This document shows, one piece after another, positions 1 through 19,000 of a stretch of 64,000 nucleotides of DNA. This DNA is from Pithys albifrons albifrons (Eukaryota > Chordata > Aves > Passeriformes > Thamnophilidae), in NCBI RefSeq assembly GCF_047495875.1, contig NC_092466.1:15806561-15870560 (forward strand). The letters run 5' to 3'. The position numbers were made by a program, and so were the translations under genes. Numbering within the stretch: the first letter of the stretch is position 1; each line of letters starts with the position of its first letter. The notes under the pieces were generated by a model. The model was not told where the DNA came from. It made no database searches and saw nothing but the letters and a program-made list of their open reading frames with translations.

Positions 1-473
1 TGTAATGTTTGGTCTGTTTGGAGAAGGGTGCTCATGAAAAGGAGGTTAAAATTGGCCAGCAAAGGAGAAACAACTACAACTTGTATAAACTACAGTGGCA
101 CTTCATTCTCAGTCTAAACTTGTCTGGCTTGAACTTTCAGTCTTTCATCTTATTCTGCCATCATGTTCTTTGCTATTCATTGTTTCAGCTCTTTGTAGAC
201 AGTCAGATGCTTGAGTTGAATATCCCCTCAGATAAAACAGAAGCTGTGTTTCTGAAGTCCTTTACAATAAGGTTTGCATTCTAGTCCTCGCCTCTTGTCT
301 TTCCTAAGGTTTCCTAAGCTCTCTCTGGTTAAGGATGCGCAGTGTCTTTGGGGAACTAACCACGCTGGCTACACGTATTACAGCCTTACTTGCTAACCTC
401 CACCCACATATCCAGATAGCCTCCAAGAGGCTGTATTTAAAAGGGACAGCATGCATGGGGACCAGTAACCCAC
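1..473 (-). other. CPN1 intron 7, proximal part
   Basis: Starts with the donor gtgggt at 473-468. I see no exon and no recognisable repeat here. Confidence 0.7.
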
Positions 474-7758
<7,285 letters not shown>

Positions 7759-8560
7759 CCTCCCGCGGCGCTGGGCGCCCGGACCCAGCTCCCAGCCCCG
7801 GCTGCCTCCCAGCCGTGAGCTTAAAGTGCAAACTCCAGCCAGCTCTTTCCAGCTGCCGAGTGCCAGCCCCCTGCACCTGCGGGCGGGGGGCCGGCGGGAG
7901 AGGGGCGCGCCGGGGCCCCGCGGCGCAGGAATGCTCCCCCCGCCCGTCCGCCCGCCGGCGAACCCGCTCTCCACCGGGGCAAAAGTGTTTCCCCCCGCTC
8001 CAGCTCACTTATTAACCGGACAGCAAACAGGACCCCGCAGCCACTGCCTGTCACTGCAGAAGAAGCGCAGGGCTGGAAAACTGGCTGCGGAGGGCGTCGG
8101 GGCTGCCAAGCGCACGGGGAGCAGCGGGCGGGGGAGAGGAGAGGGGGGCGGCGGGCGGACGGATGCCCGTCGCCGAGCTCTCTTGTGGGGCAAGAGCGGA
8201 GCGGGGTGGGGATGGCACCAGGGCGGCCTTACTGACCGCACGACTCCCGCAGCCCTGCCCGGCCCATGCCTGCCTGGCGCGGGCAGCTCCCGCCTCTCCT
8301 CCGCGGGGCCCGACCCCGGCTCCGCGCCGCGCCTCCTCTCCTGCCCCATTTCCCGGGGAAGCGGAGGAGACCCCGGGGGCTTCGTGGGTCCTCTGCCTCC
8401 GATCCGCTCATTCCGCGGTCCAGCTGCTTCCAGGATAATCAGAGGCAGAGACCACATCGCCCTCCGCACAGCCGCCTGCCCAAACTGCCGAGCTGGGACG
8501 GGATAGGGGAGGATAGGGCAAAGCGGGGTGTGATGGAGTTGTCCGCTGAGCGGGTACCAG

Positions 8561-11500
8561 CACGGAGAGCTCCACTCGGTGGTTTGGTATTGCCCTGCTC
8601 TGCTCTGGGAGCAGGCATGAGAAAGAGCTCCAACAGGCACTGGGTAGCAGCAGATTGCTCAAGAGCATAAAGTCAGACGAAAATGCCCTGCTGTCTAACA
8701 GAGCGTTGCAAACTGTTTCTGGAAATGGGGGAAGCTGGTTCCTCTCCACCCGTCTGCCACCCTTGTCCCTATGCTCTTCCCGCAGATGGCGCAGTTGCGA
8801 GAGGCAGCCTTGCTTCGCAACCTTGTCTCACGACGCTAAAACTCTGACAGGGATCTTTATTAGCTCAACTCTAGCACAGAGCCCAAGCACGAGCACAGAC
8901 AAAAAAATTGCCATCGTGGCTGGACAGGCCGGGAGAAAGGCTCCCTTTGGTAACATGATAACAACAGAAGCTCTGCACAGGCCATGCTAGAAAGGAGCTC
9001 CTCCTGCCATCAGCTATGGGCTGCTCAGGATACTCAGTGCCGTGCCAAACATTTGCCTTTCCTGTAGCCTTGAGGTGGGGATCCATGCAGCATTGCTCCT
9101 ATCTCTGTTGATGCCAAAATTCTTGGTAAATCGTACTGTGTCTGCTCTAGCTGCCTTATCCCCAGCAAAACATCCTCTACCAGTGCTGTCCAGCACCACC
9201 ACTTTCCTTCCTGTTCTCCACATCTGCTTGGGCTGCTGACTGCCTTTCTACCTCAGTTTTCCAGGAAGAGCAGTGATAAAACCAGGGAGTCCCTGTTTAC
9301 AGCCTCTAGATGCTGTTTATAGCCTCTAATGCAAACAGTACAGGCTGGTGGGCAAAGCACATGGGTTGCCTGCTTATGGCATGGCTTACTCAGACTTTCC
9401 CACTTTGATTATCTTCTGCCCCAGCCCACCTATAACAGTGGTCCTTTCCCTCCTTATCCATGTGCCTTCTTGGTCTTCTGACCCATCTGCACAGATTCCC
9501 TCCTCCTCCTGTCTTTAAAAAATATCCTTTTGAAGACATGACCAGAAAAAGAAAGAATAGTAGACATATATAAATATAGCAGTAACCATATTAATACCTT
9601 CTTCTAGTTGAGCTTCATCCCACCACACCCCTGCTTGTCAGCCAGTCTGAAAGCAACACACTGTTCAGGAGCAGGAAGGGCATTGCACCCATCTGTAGCC
9701 AGCTAACAAGAATTAGTGATGGAGATGACAACTTCTCCCAGCACACGTAAGAAACCAAGACAAAGTAGCTGAAGCTGTGATATGGGCATGGCAAGCATGG
9801 GTATGGTAGGACGGCTCTTATCTCTACAGCAAGCCAAGTCTGGTGGTATTTTGCAGAGCTGGCACTGGGAAATGTCCTCATCTCCTTTGCATTTCTGCTC
9901 CTAGGGCTGCTGGGCTCCTGTGGCGCTGCTCTCTCCCCAGCATTCAGCAACGAAGGCAATGTGAAAGACATGGGCAGGTTTCCAGCACTATCCAGTGTTA
10001 CTTGGCAGCCAGAGTGCTAGGCAGGCAGGGCTGTAGTAAAATAGCACAAGCCCCATGTTTGGTCTGTTTACGCCCTCCCCTTTCCCCTCCCAGGCTGCTT
10101 TTCAGCAGCCTGGGACAGCACTGGCAGTGTTGGAACTACAGTGCTGCCAAGGGACACACGAAGAAAGCTCTCATTTTCCTATGGAGAAAAGCAATACATC
10201 AGAAACAACAGTAAAAAACTCCAAATGCTAGACCAGTAGAGCCTAAAAAAGGAGCCATGAGCAAAGTCTTGGGTGGGTGGAGAACTCATCTCAGGCACTA
10301 CATAGCATAGGGATGGAGGCAGCCTGTTATCAGGCAGCAGGTTTAAAGCAAACAAAAGGAAAAAGTTTTGCACAGAAGACACATTAAAATTACTTTGTCA
10401 AAAGCTGACAGTTAAATGAATGCAAAAGAGGATAGGATGAACTCATAGAGAACAGAGGCACCCACAGCTATCAGATTCTGAAGCAATCATTTGATCATGA
10501 ATTTCCTAAGCCCTTGATGGCTTGAATAGAAGGATTATGCCATTTCCCTAGCTATCCCTCTAAGTCTTCACCCACCACACAGCTGGACACAAATGCCAAC
10601 ACACGGCCTGTTTGATCTGACCTGGAATGACTGTTACACACTCTAGGAAAACAACATCCTAGTGAAGCTTTAATCCAATAATAAATTTAGACATGTTTTA
10701 AAACACTGATGAAAGCAGAAACAAACAATGTAAGATGTTAGAACTTGGAAACAGTGCAGGAAGTAAATAAAGACTGGAAATAAAGTTTGGAAAGTATGGC
10801 TAATACATCTGGGATGGATCATACACTCCCCACCCGCCACTCAGATGTTCAAAAGTGGAGAAATCTTGAGGCAGTGGGAGAAAGAGAAGAAGCAGGAATG
10901 CTCTGTCTGACAGTGGTGACGGTGAGAGGAATGTGAATGTGAGTCCTGTCCCCTCTGTTGCTGCACAGCTGATGGTCACAGGCAGCAAGGAGCCGATTGC
11001 TCTGGAGCCAGCTATGGAAAGATGCCATTTGATGGGCTCATTTTAGTTCTGACCATATTGTTACCAGAAGAAGACTGGAAAATTTGAGGAAAGTTCAAGT
11101 TAACAGCCTTAAGAATGAGCGAACTGTGGAGGGTGCACGCTGAAAGAAGAATAAAGACCATGACAAATGTTTGCCTTGACAGAGCTACAGCTGTGGCTGC
11201 ACACAGAGGCACACAGCCCTGTGAACAAGGGACATGGGCCCACCGTCCTTCACTTGTCTGGCGGGTGTGAGAGGGTGGTCTGCAGTGCCAGCACGATGCC
11301 AGTGGTGCTTCCGGGGGGAGGGAGGGGGAAAATGTGGACAGAGGACTGCATCCATCCAGTTCACAGAAGGGGAGAAAAAACTGCTTTGGGAAGGTCAGGG
11401 TGAAGCTAAAGCAAGGAAAGTTGGGGTTTGGGCACTAGCAGCATTCCTGGGAGTGAGGCCACATGTATGAGGTGCCCACAGCCTGGGAAAGACCACAGTG

Positions 11501-14500
11501 CCTTACTCTACCAGGAGGGGCTGCTACCTATTCACTAGGAACTTCAGATTTGACCCAGGAGAACATCAAGGAACTGACAAGAGAGAGGAAATTGTATCTC
11601 AGGACTTTTCCATGTTTAGTGCCAGAAGCTCCATTCCACTACCGGCGAACTCCCATCTTCTAGAAAAGAGCACAAAAACTTTTCTGGCATCAGTTCAGAA
11701 GTCTTTATTATGATAAGCATACAGAGACTTGACTGTGTATTGAAACAAAGATCCATTTCTTCAGGATTGGACAACAGAAAGAAAACATAGCCTGGGTGGC
11801 AGGAACTGTTGTCCTCAGTGTGTCCACTCCCAGCCCTTCCTGAACAGGCTGTAGAGCCTGCAACAAAGCTGGCAGCCCTGAAGAGCCTGCACATCCTTCC
11901 TGGCACAGAGCATGGGAAGAACTGGGGTCCAGAGCTGCTCTCAGAGAAGCTGGAGAGCCATGGCCAGCCCCAACACTTCAAATCAGCCTCCCACTGCAGA
12001 GGTGATGGCCTCACTTCTGAGAGCTTTTTTTGAAGTGGAGTGTCTGCTGGCTTTGCTGTAGGGCTAGAGGAATCAGCTGTAGCCTGCGCACAGAGGAGAG
12101 GTAGCTTTATCATGGAGGAGAGCAAAGGGTACTTAGAGCCAGTGGTGGGGACCAGTTATTTCCTGCTGCAGGCACCCAGGCCCTCTCTTCTGAGAAGTTC
12201 TGATAGCTTTGCCCCACACTTGACACTTGGGTTGACATGGGAGAGCTCATAGAAGTCATCAGTTCCAGTAAGACCAGACTGCTCCTGCACTATCCAAAGC
12301 TATCAAATCCCCCTGCAAGAAACCTCCCCATAAATGGACCAACAGACATTTGAACCCAAACCAGAGACACTCATCTCAACTTGCTGCAGCACATCTCAGG
12401 GCTTCCTAGAAGCCCAGGAGAACTCTCTCTTCTAGAAGAGACCAAGTCCTGGAGTCTTGGCAGCTCAGCAGAGCTAAATAGCAAATAAATGTTTGCTAGA
12501 CAAGAACACGTGGTGTTAAAAAGATGCTTTATCCCTGAAAAGCAAAACAGTACAGCAGCCAGTGGCCAGAAATTAAAGCCAGAAGCTATCAAATTAGAAA
12601 TAAGGCACAGATTATCAGTGAGGCAGATCAACTGTAGTAACAAGAGAAGTGATACATTATTGCTGGCATATTTGGAAATTCCAAAAGACCATCATTAATA
12701 GTCTTCATGTACACATTGGATGGCTCTGGAACACAAAATTGAGCTGAACACAGCTGTGTCCGATGCAACACAGAAGCAAAGAAATGAATATTCATTAAAC
12801 TTGAACTCTTTGACCAAGGATTTTCCATTAATGAAGTCCTGCAAAACCAGGAGAAATAGGGAGGAAAAAAAACATAGGCTGCTCTATGAAGGTTCACATA
12901 CTGGCAGTGATATGCAAGGGTCCCATCTTGAAAGGATGCCTTCAGTCAACCAGTTCCTGGAGCTTCAGTCTGCTCAAGTGATATTTCAAATGACATGTCT
13001 CTTGTTACCTTAGAAATTCTAATTCTGGAGAGATTGATTTATAAATGGGATCTAAAAGTCATAAGGTTTAGAAGAAATCTAACGTATTTCGTATTTATCT
13101 TAGTTTGGGGCCTTTAGGTTGGACTCAAGTCACATTTAAAGCTTTAAAAAAAACCCAAAACTGAAACCAAAAAGGGAGATAAATCAGACAGGAGAGAGTA
13201 ACTGAAGTCACCAGCTGCTCATCTGGCTCCAGAATCAAGATTTAACAATATTAATACTATGGGACTTGCAATAAAGATACAAAACATTGTGAAAACTCTC
13301 CCAAATTCTGTATTTGACCTTTTCCTTTGGCATAAACCCTTAGCAGGGACCAGAAAATCAGACTGGCACAACCTTTCTTTCCATGCCATCTTCCACATGA
13401 AGTTTCTGCATCAATTTCTGTGATGTCCTAATGGATCTGCCAGTTCCCATCATGGACACAACCAAACAGCTGCCAGATCCCCATGGGGATCTCAGGAGAG
13501 GAACTACCATTTCTCAGGTTTCCATGCTGTGCATGGGGGGGAAGGATGCAGCGTCACATGTGGGGAGCTTCTGCAGGGCGTCTGCTCCTCTGTGAAGACT
13601 CTGTATGCAAGGAGGGTGGCATAAGATGGGGTGTGTTACAAACAAGGCTGTCTGGGCAGCAGAAGCAGCTCTAATCACACATTTCTCCTGCATGCCTTCC
13701 AGCCATGACCAAAAACTACCGTTAGTCCCTCATCTACCTATGTTTGCTGAAAACAACTGAAGGAAGACTGCACCTTTAGCTGAATTCTCATATTGAGACA
13801 GTGATGCACAACGTGAGACTGTGGCTGTTCTGAAAAGCAACTGGGAAAAAAACCCAAGCTGCAATAGTCCAACAGGACAAAACAGCCTCAAACCTTTCTG
13901 TTAAGTGAGCAGACTTGGTCCTAAAATACATGAATGCAGAACATAGAGTACAGATCAAACCCAGAAGATATTTATACACACTACTAGCACTCACTGCTGA
14001 AAACTTTGGTGTCCCTATTTCAGAAAGATATAAAACTTTTAAAAGAAGTGGAGTCAAGAGCTACAAGTGAGGTCAGCACAGAGCACTTTATAAATTGAAG
14101 ATCAATCTATTTAATATGATATAATGATAAACTTGAAAGCACCAACCAGGAAAATGAGATTTTAATAGCAGTTACTCAGTCCTTTGGAAATGGGCAGAAC
14201 AAGATCCAACTGAAGCTGTAACCAGCTAATTCAGAGCAAAAATAGGACACAGATCTACCCAAAGATGTTAACACAGGACAGGGCAGATTCTTCCCTTACC
14301 TTGAGGCCCTTCAATATGTTAGGGCTTCTACTTCCAGGCAAGAAGTAGAAATAACTGAATGACATTTTCCAGCCTGAACTGTGCAGAAAGACAGGCTGAG
14401 AGAGCATGATAACTCCAAGCTCTGTGTCTGTGCTTGCCTAAAGGAGGTGTTGTAGGGGTTGCACATTTTGACCCCCTCTTCACTGCCTACACCTTTCCTC

Positions 14501-14550
14501 AGGGAAACAGGTGAAGGTATATGTTTGTTATGCCTTTTTCTCTACAATAT
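8561..14550. other. Intergenic region between CPN1 and ENTPD1
   Basis: No conserved coding exon, RNA gene or sizeable repeat was recognised. It holds one 20-bp tandem duplication (9293-9332). Numerous short open frames have no family resemblance. Confidence 0.6.
9293..9332. repeat. 20-bp tandem duplication
   Basis: Two adjacent copies of ctgtttacagcctctagatg differing at a few positions (second copy ctgtttatagcctctaatgc). Confidence 0.8.
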
Positions 14551-15859
14551 CTGCTTTATTTTGACCTACAGCACTCAAAGGTCATTAGGAGAAGAGAGAT
14601 CTGAGATTTTGTGGGAGGTAGACAGGCACCAGTGGTTTCTGAGTGTTTTTACAAAAATGGATTTCTGACTTACCTCTTTTTTTTTTTTTCTGTTCAAGAA
14701 ATGGAAAAATGGAAGAAAGTGACTGGTAAACCCAATCAGTGGCATCATCCTAGTTGTTTGCTAGAAGCTTGTGAGTGAAGTATGTGCACTTACAAGTCCT
14801 GGGTCTTATGGCCATAGGATAAGCCTATGCCATGAGGGAAGGAAAGGGAAATTTTTACTAATTTTGCTGGTGGAAAGAGTGGTTCAATCTGTGCATACTC
14901 ATGCTGGTTAACTGCTGCCAGCTGTCTACAGAAACATTACTTAATAAACATTTTTCCTAGATTGATGGCTGCTGTATTATCAGCAGAGTGACCCTGGATT
15001 GCTTTAGTGGGTCTATGCCTGTAGGTATGCTGGTCACACCAGAGTCCCTGTAGGTGTAAGCACTCCCTACTGGTCAAGGATCCTTGGCTAGTACAAGCTG
15101 TTCCTGTAAAAAACAGCAGTGCCTGGCTGGGAACTCGTGTCTTCATGTACCCTAGGGACATAGGAATGGCTCAGTGTGACAGTGAGCCAGCTTTGGTCCA
15201 GCAACAACATCAGGAAGACGTGGGAAAAAGGCTTCTTGCCACCTGCAAGCCTATGGTGGCTGATGACCACTGGCATGCTTAGTTTCTTCATCCTCGTTCC
15301 TTCTTTTCCCAGAGTGGCATTTGGGAGCCTGACCTACCTTCAGGGGCCAACCAGGTGCAAGTGCTGTACCCAGCTGTAGGGCTGCGAGAGCTCAGGGCAC
15401 AGGGAGGTGAGCAGAGGTGTGCTGGTGTGGAAAGGGCTCTTGGGGACAACTTCAGCAGAGAAGGAGTAGGATCACTCTATGGGTGACAGCTCCCAAGAGC
15501 TCAGTGTGTTGTGTGACCCTGAGATTACCCTTGCAGGAGCACTGGCTCCCAGATTGCTGCCACTTTTCTCTTTATAATGGTGTGCACAAGGCAGAAACCA
15601 ACAAACAGTGAAGTTTCATTGAATGAAAGTACAACCCATTCAAGGAGGAAACACCAACTTGTCTGTCCTTGGCAGAGAAAGGTGGCGAGCCTGATGTCCC
15701 AACATCTGTCAGTGCAAGTGTGAGTCAGAAGAAATAAATGCCCTTGTCGTACATTCAGAAGCTTCAGTGAGAGGAACTCTGCAGTACAGCCTGCTCTGCT
15801 GGGGTCTCCTAGCCCTGAGCAGCCAGGGTGACCTGGCCCCTCTCCTCTCCAGGTTCTTC
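14551..15859 (-). other. ENTPD1: Probable ENTPD1 3' untranslated region
   Basis: Lies directly downstream of the ENTPD1 stop codon (minus strand). The first canonical minus-strand AATAAA reading away from the stop is at 14555-14560; a weaker TATAAA variant is at 15571-15576. The true polyadenylation site cannot be decided from sequence alone. Confidence 0.35.
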
Positions 15860-16066
15860 CTAAACAATCCCCTTCTGCAGGCACTTGGGCTTGTGAAAGA
15901 GAAGCCAGGCAAACAGGAGCACAGACACCAGCACAAGGGAGCACAGCACCATCAGTGCCACATAGCTGCCATAGGAGAGAGGGGGCACAGCTGGCTCCTC
16001 TGCAGGGATCATGTTGGTCAGGTTCAGCATGTAGCCCAGGGTCCAACCTGCATCACTGCTGCCGAT
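15860..16066 (-). CDS. ENTPD1: ENTPD1 coding exon 10 (ACR5, second membrane segment, stop)
   Basis: 207 nt, residues 444-511 and a TAG stop at 15862-15860. Acceptor gtttcag. Contains [20 protein letters not shown] (ACR5), a hydrophobic helix at about 479-500 and the short cytoplasmic end [11 protein letters not shown], with a Cys at 505. Confidence 0.96.
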   Translation of the reverse strand: MGSSDAGWTLGYMLNLTNMIPAEEPAVPPLSYGSYVALMVLCSLVLVSVLLFAWLLFHKPKCLQKGIV

Positions 16067-19000
16067 CTGAAACAGGAGGGGAGCAGAATCAGCCCTGGGA
16101 GATGCTGTTTGTGACATTGCTGGGGCAGTGATCCCAGTGGGGATACAGGGCTGGGCTGTGCAGCTGGGGTGCATAAGGTAGAGCCCTCCCCACCATGACA
16201 CACACCTTTCCAAGAAAGTGGATCCTTTGCCAGTTTTCTTCAGTGAATTCATAGCCATTTTCCAGGAGAGAGAGGATATAGGCTCCAGAGAAGCAATATT
16301 CACTCAGGTACTTTTCTTTGATGTGGTGATGCACTGTCTTCACCTAGGGAAGGAGCCAATCATCAGGTTGTTAAACACATCTTCCCACTGCTCCAGCTTG
16401 TACCTGAGCATCCACTGCAGGTTCTGGGGGAATCTTCCCCATCCTACTTTGGAAATTAACCCCAGCCATTTATCCTACAGAAAAGTAGAAGCAGCCACAG
16501 TCTACTGCAAAAAGCGTTGCTCACCTCTTGCCAAGGCCGGGCACAGAAGCTCTCAATGGTGCTGGTCACTTTGTTCAGGGAAAGGGGGCTTCGTTCACTG
16601 GTCAGGTTCAAAAAGTTCATCACAAAATAGAAAGCAGAAAATGCCTAAAGGAGAAAGATTATTTTAATCTGACTGGGCCTCAGCACGAGCAGAAAATCGG
16701 AAGTCCCATGAAAGAAAATGCATTTATATGCAGATAGAGAAATATAAGAAGCACACATAAGAGCAGGTATATTTTCAAGAGTAATGTAGTTTTAAGACAT
16801 ACCCCTCAGGACTGCTTTACATGTGCACGTGCTGGTGGCACACAGTGAATGCTGACTGCCATCACAACTGTGATCCTGTTTTCACAACTGAATGTCATAA
16901 GCATGCAAATGATATCACCACAAAGAGCAGAGGTGATGGTCTGAAAAGACTGTACAGAGCCCCATCATATAATCCTAAATCCAGGAAACCCCTCTGGCCA
17001 TGGCCAGTAGCTGACAAGTAAGGGGCAGCTTATGAACACGGCAAAGGTATATTAACAGTTCCCCAGAAAGTCTCACAGTAACTGAAGTCTTGCAGCTCTA
17101 GGACTGATGGTCAGCATGGTGTCACACATAATGTGTGTTCAAAGCTTGTACTAAGCAGACAGGTGACCTGACTGGTTTCAGTAGCACTCTGACACTTCTG
17201 GGTGAATTTCAGATCTGGCTCCACCACTGACCTCAGAAGACAAGGTTTGCAGAGCAGGCTACCTGCCTGAGGCAGGCTCTTCTGCCTCTAGTGCTGGCCA
17301 TCAGGAAGGACTGATGACTAATTAGTAAATAGAGAACCCCAAGGAGATGGGTTAGAATGAGAAAGTGCAGTACTGGCAGGCCAGTATTCACTGGGGTAGC
17401 TCTTACATGTCTGTCATCACCACAAGTGCAGCACTACTTTTGCAGTTACATGCCCAAAAAGCCACCTCGTAAATGATTTCCTGCCTCAGTCAAGAAGAAT
17501 GCACTCTAGCATTACTCAGCTTCTGTGCTTCTGACATTCTGGATTATAGAGAGTTGAAGACTGTGAAGGCTCACCCCAAAATCCCCTTGTAATGGAGGTA
17601 GGTATATCCCATTGAAGGAGCAACTGGAGTAAGGACAACTGGTTTTGTTGAAGAGTTTCTGGATGTTTTCTCGGCACTTTGGATAATTCCCCTCTCCTTT
17701 TATGTCCAGCTGGCTGAAAGGTAATTGCTTTTTCTTGTCTGATGTACAAGGGTTTTTGAAGAAGTCACTTATATTTATAGTCCTCTGATACCCCTGGTGA
17801 AAGCATGGGTCGAGGAGACTGCTGCTCTCCACAGTCTGAAAGTAAAAATCAACATAATGTGTTACAATTTTCTCTAGAGTAACACTCCGAGAAAGAGCCA
17901 CAAGGAATGGTGGTCACAAGGCACTTGTCACAGTACATCACATCAAGGTGCATAGATCAGGTCAAAGGGATGAGGATGGCTTAAAGCACTGCTATGAGGG
18001 GGAAGATGTGGGTATTGACACAGTCTCCTTGTAGGACACTGGGCAAATTAATTTTAGCCACGATTTGTGAAGCTGCTTTTGATTTGGGATTCTCAGAGAT
18101 GGTAAAATGTCACTTCCCCTGAGTACTTCAGTGAAGTGCAGTTTTCTTGCTATCCCACGCACAAGAATCAAGGCACCTCAAATTGGTAGTATTTTTGAAA
18201 GTATTGACTGTCACCTCTTTGGGTATCTCATTCCAGCTTTTATGGAGGACAATGAGGCTTCCCTAATTCAGAGTAAGAGATGAGGCATTTAGCTGGGACA
18301 CAGCAACTTTTACAGCATCAGTATGCCAAAGCTGGGAGAGTTCAGGATGTCCATGTGCAATTATAGGTGTAGATATACTTGCCTGTAGGTCCCTGGCCAG
18401 TTTCTGTTGCAGAGCCTGGTCCTTCCCATAGCAGAGAAAGCTGTGTGTATACACTCGGTAATCCTTGCCATAGAGACGGAAGTAGAGCTGGTTCTCTGGG
18501 GACTCAGAAGAGAGTTCCTTTGATACAAAGGTAATCTGTGTTGAGGCTCCTCCAAGGTCTAGTGCTCCTGATGTCTCACTTACGGATTTGAGGGAATGTA
18601 GCAACTTTTTCAAGCCAGACTTTAAAAAACAGTAATTCAAAATAAAACAAATATATCAGGCATGGAGAAGATTTTATTTTGGAGTTAAAAAAAGAAAGAC
18701 CTATGAGGAGAGAAGGACAAGGATGGAACACGGAAAACACAGGAAGTCCTGAAGAAGGGCATGACATGAGAGCTGGAACAAGACACAAGAATGATGCAGA
18801 CTTGTAAATGCAAAACATGGATCACATGACAGTATTTGTAGGAGGACTAAGAATATGTAATACAATTGTTAAGAGAAAAAACCAGTAAACTTACTGTTTC
18901 AGCTCCCAGATAATTTATAAGCTCAAGAGTAAAGAGTCTCTGTCAAACTTTACAGACACAGAAATACTTTAGATCACGAAGTGAGAAGGACACTATACCC

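Noticed and set aside
1..473. Search for the next CPN1 exon (DHGDYFRLL equivalent)
   Set aside because: No such reading on the minus strand after the exon 7 donor; the exon must lie outside the window.
8005..8640. 211-codon minus-strand open frame upstream of CPN1
   Set aside because: CpG-island composition artefact with no family resemblance.
18376..18383. Alternative GT donor 4 nt downstream of the GC donor of ENTPD1 exon 6
   Set aside because: It would shift the reading frame and its context is poor; CAG|GCAAGT preserves the conserved protein.
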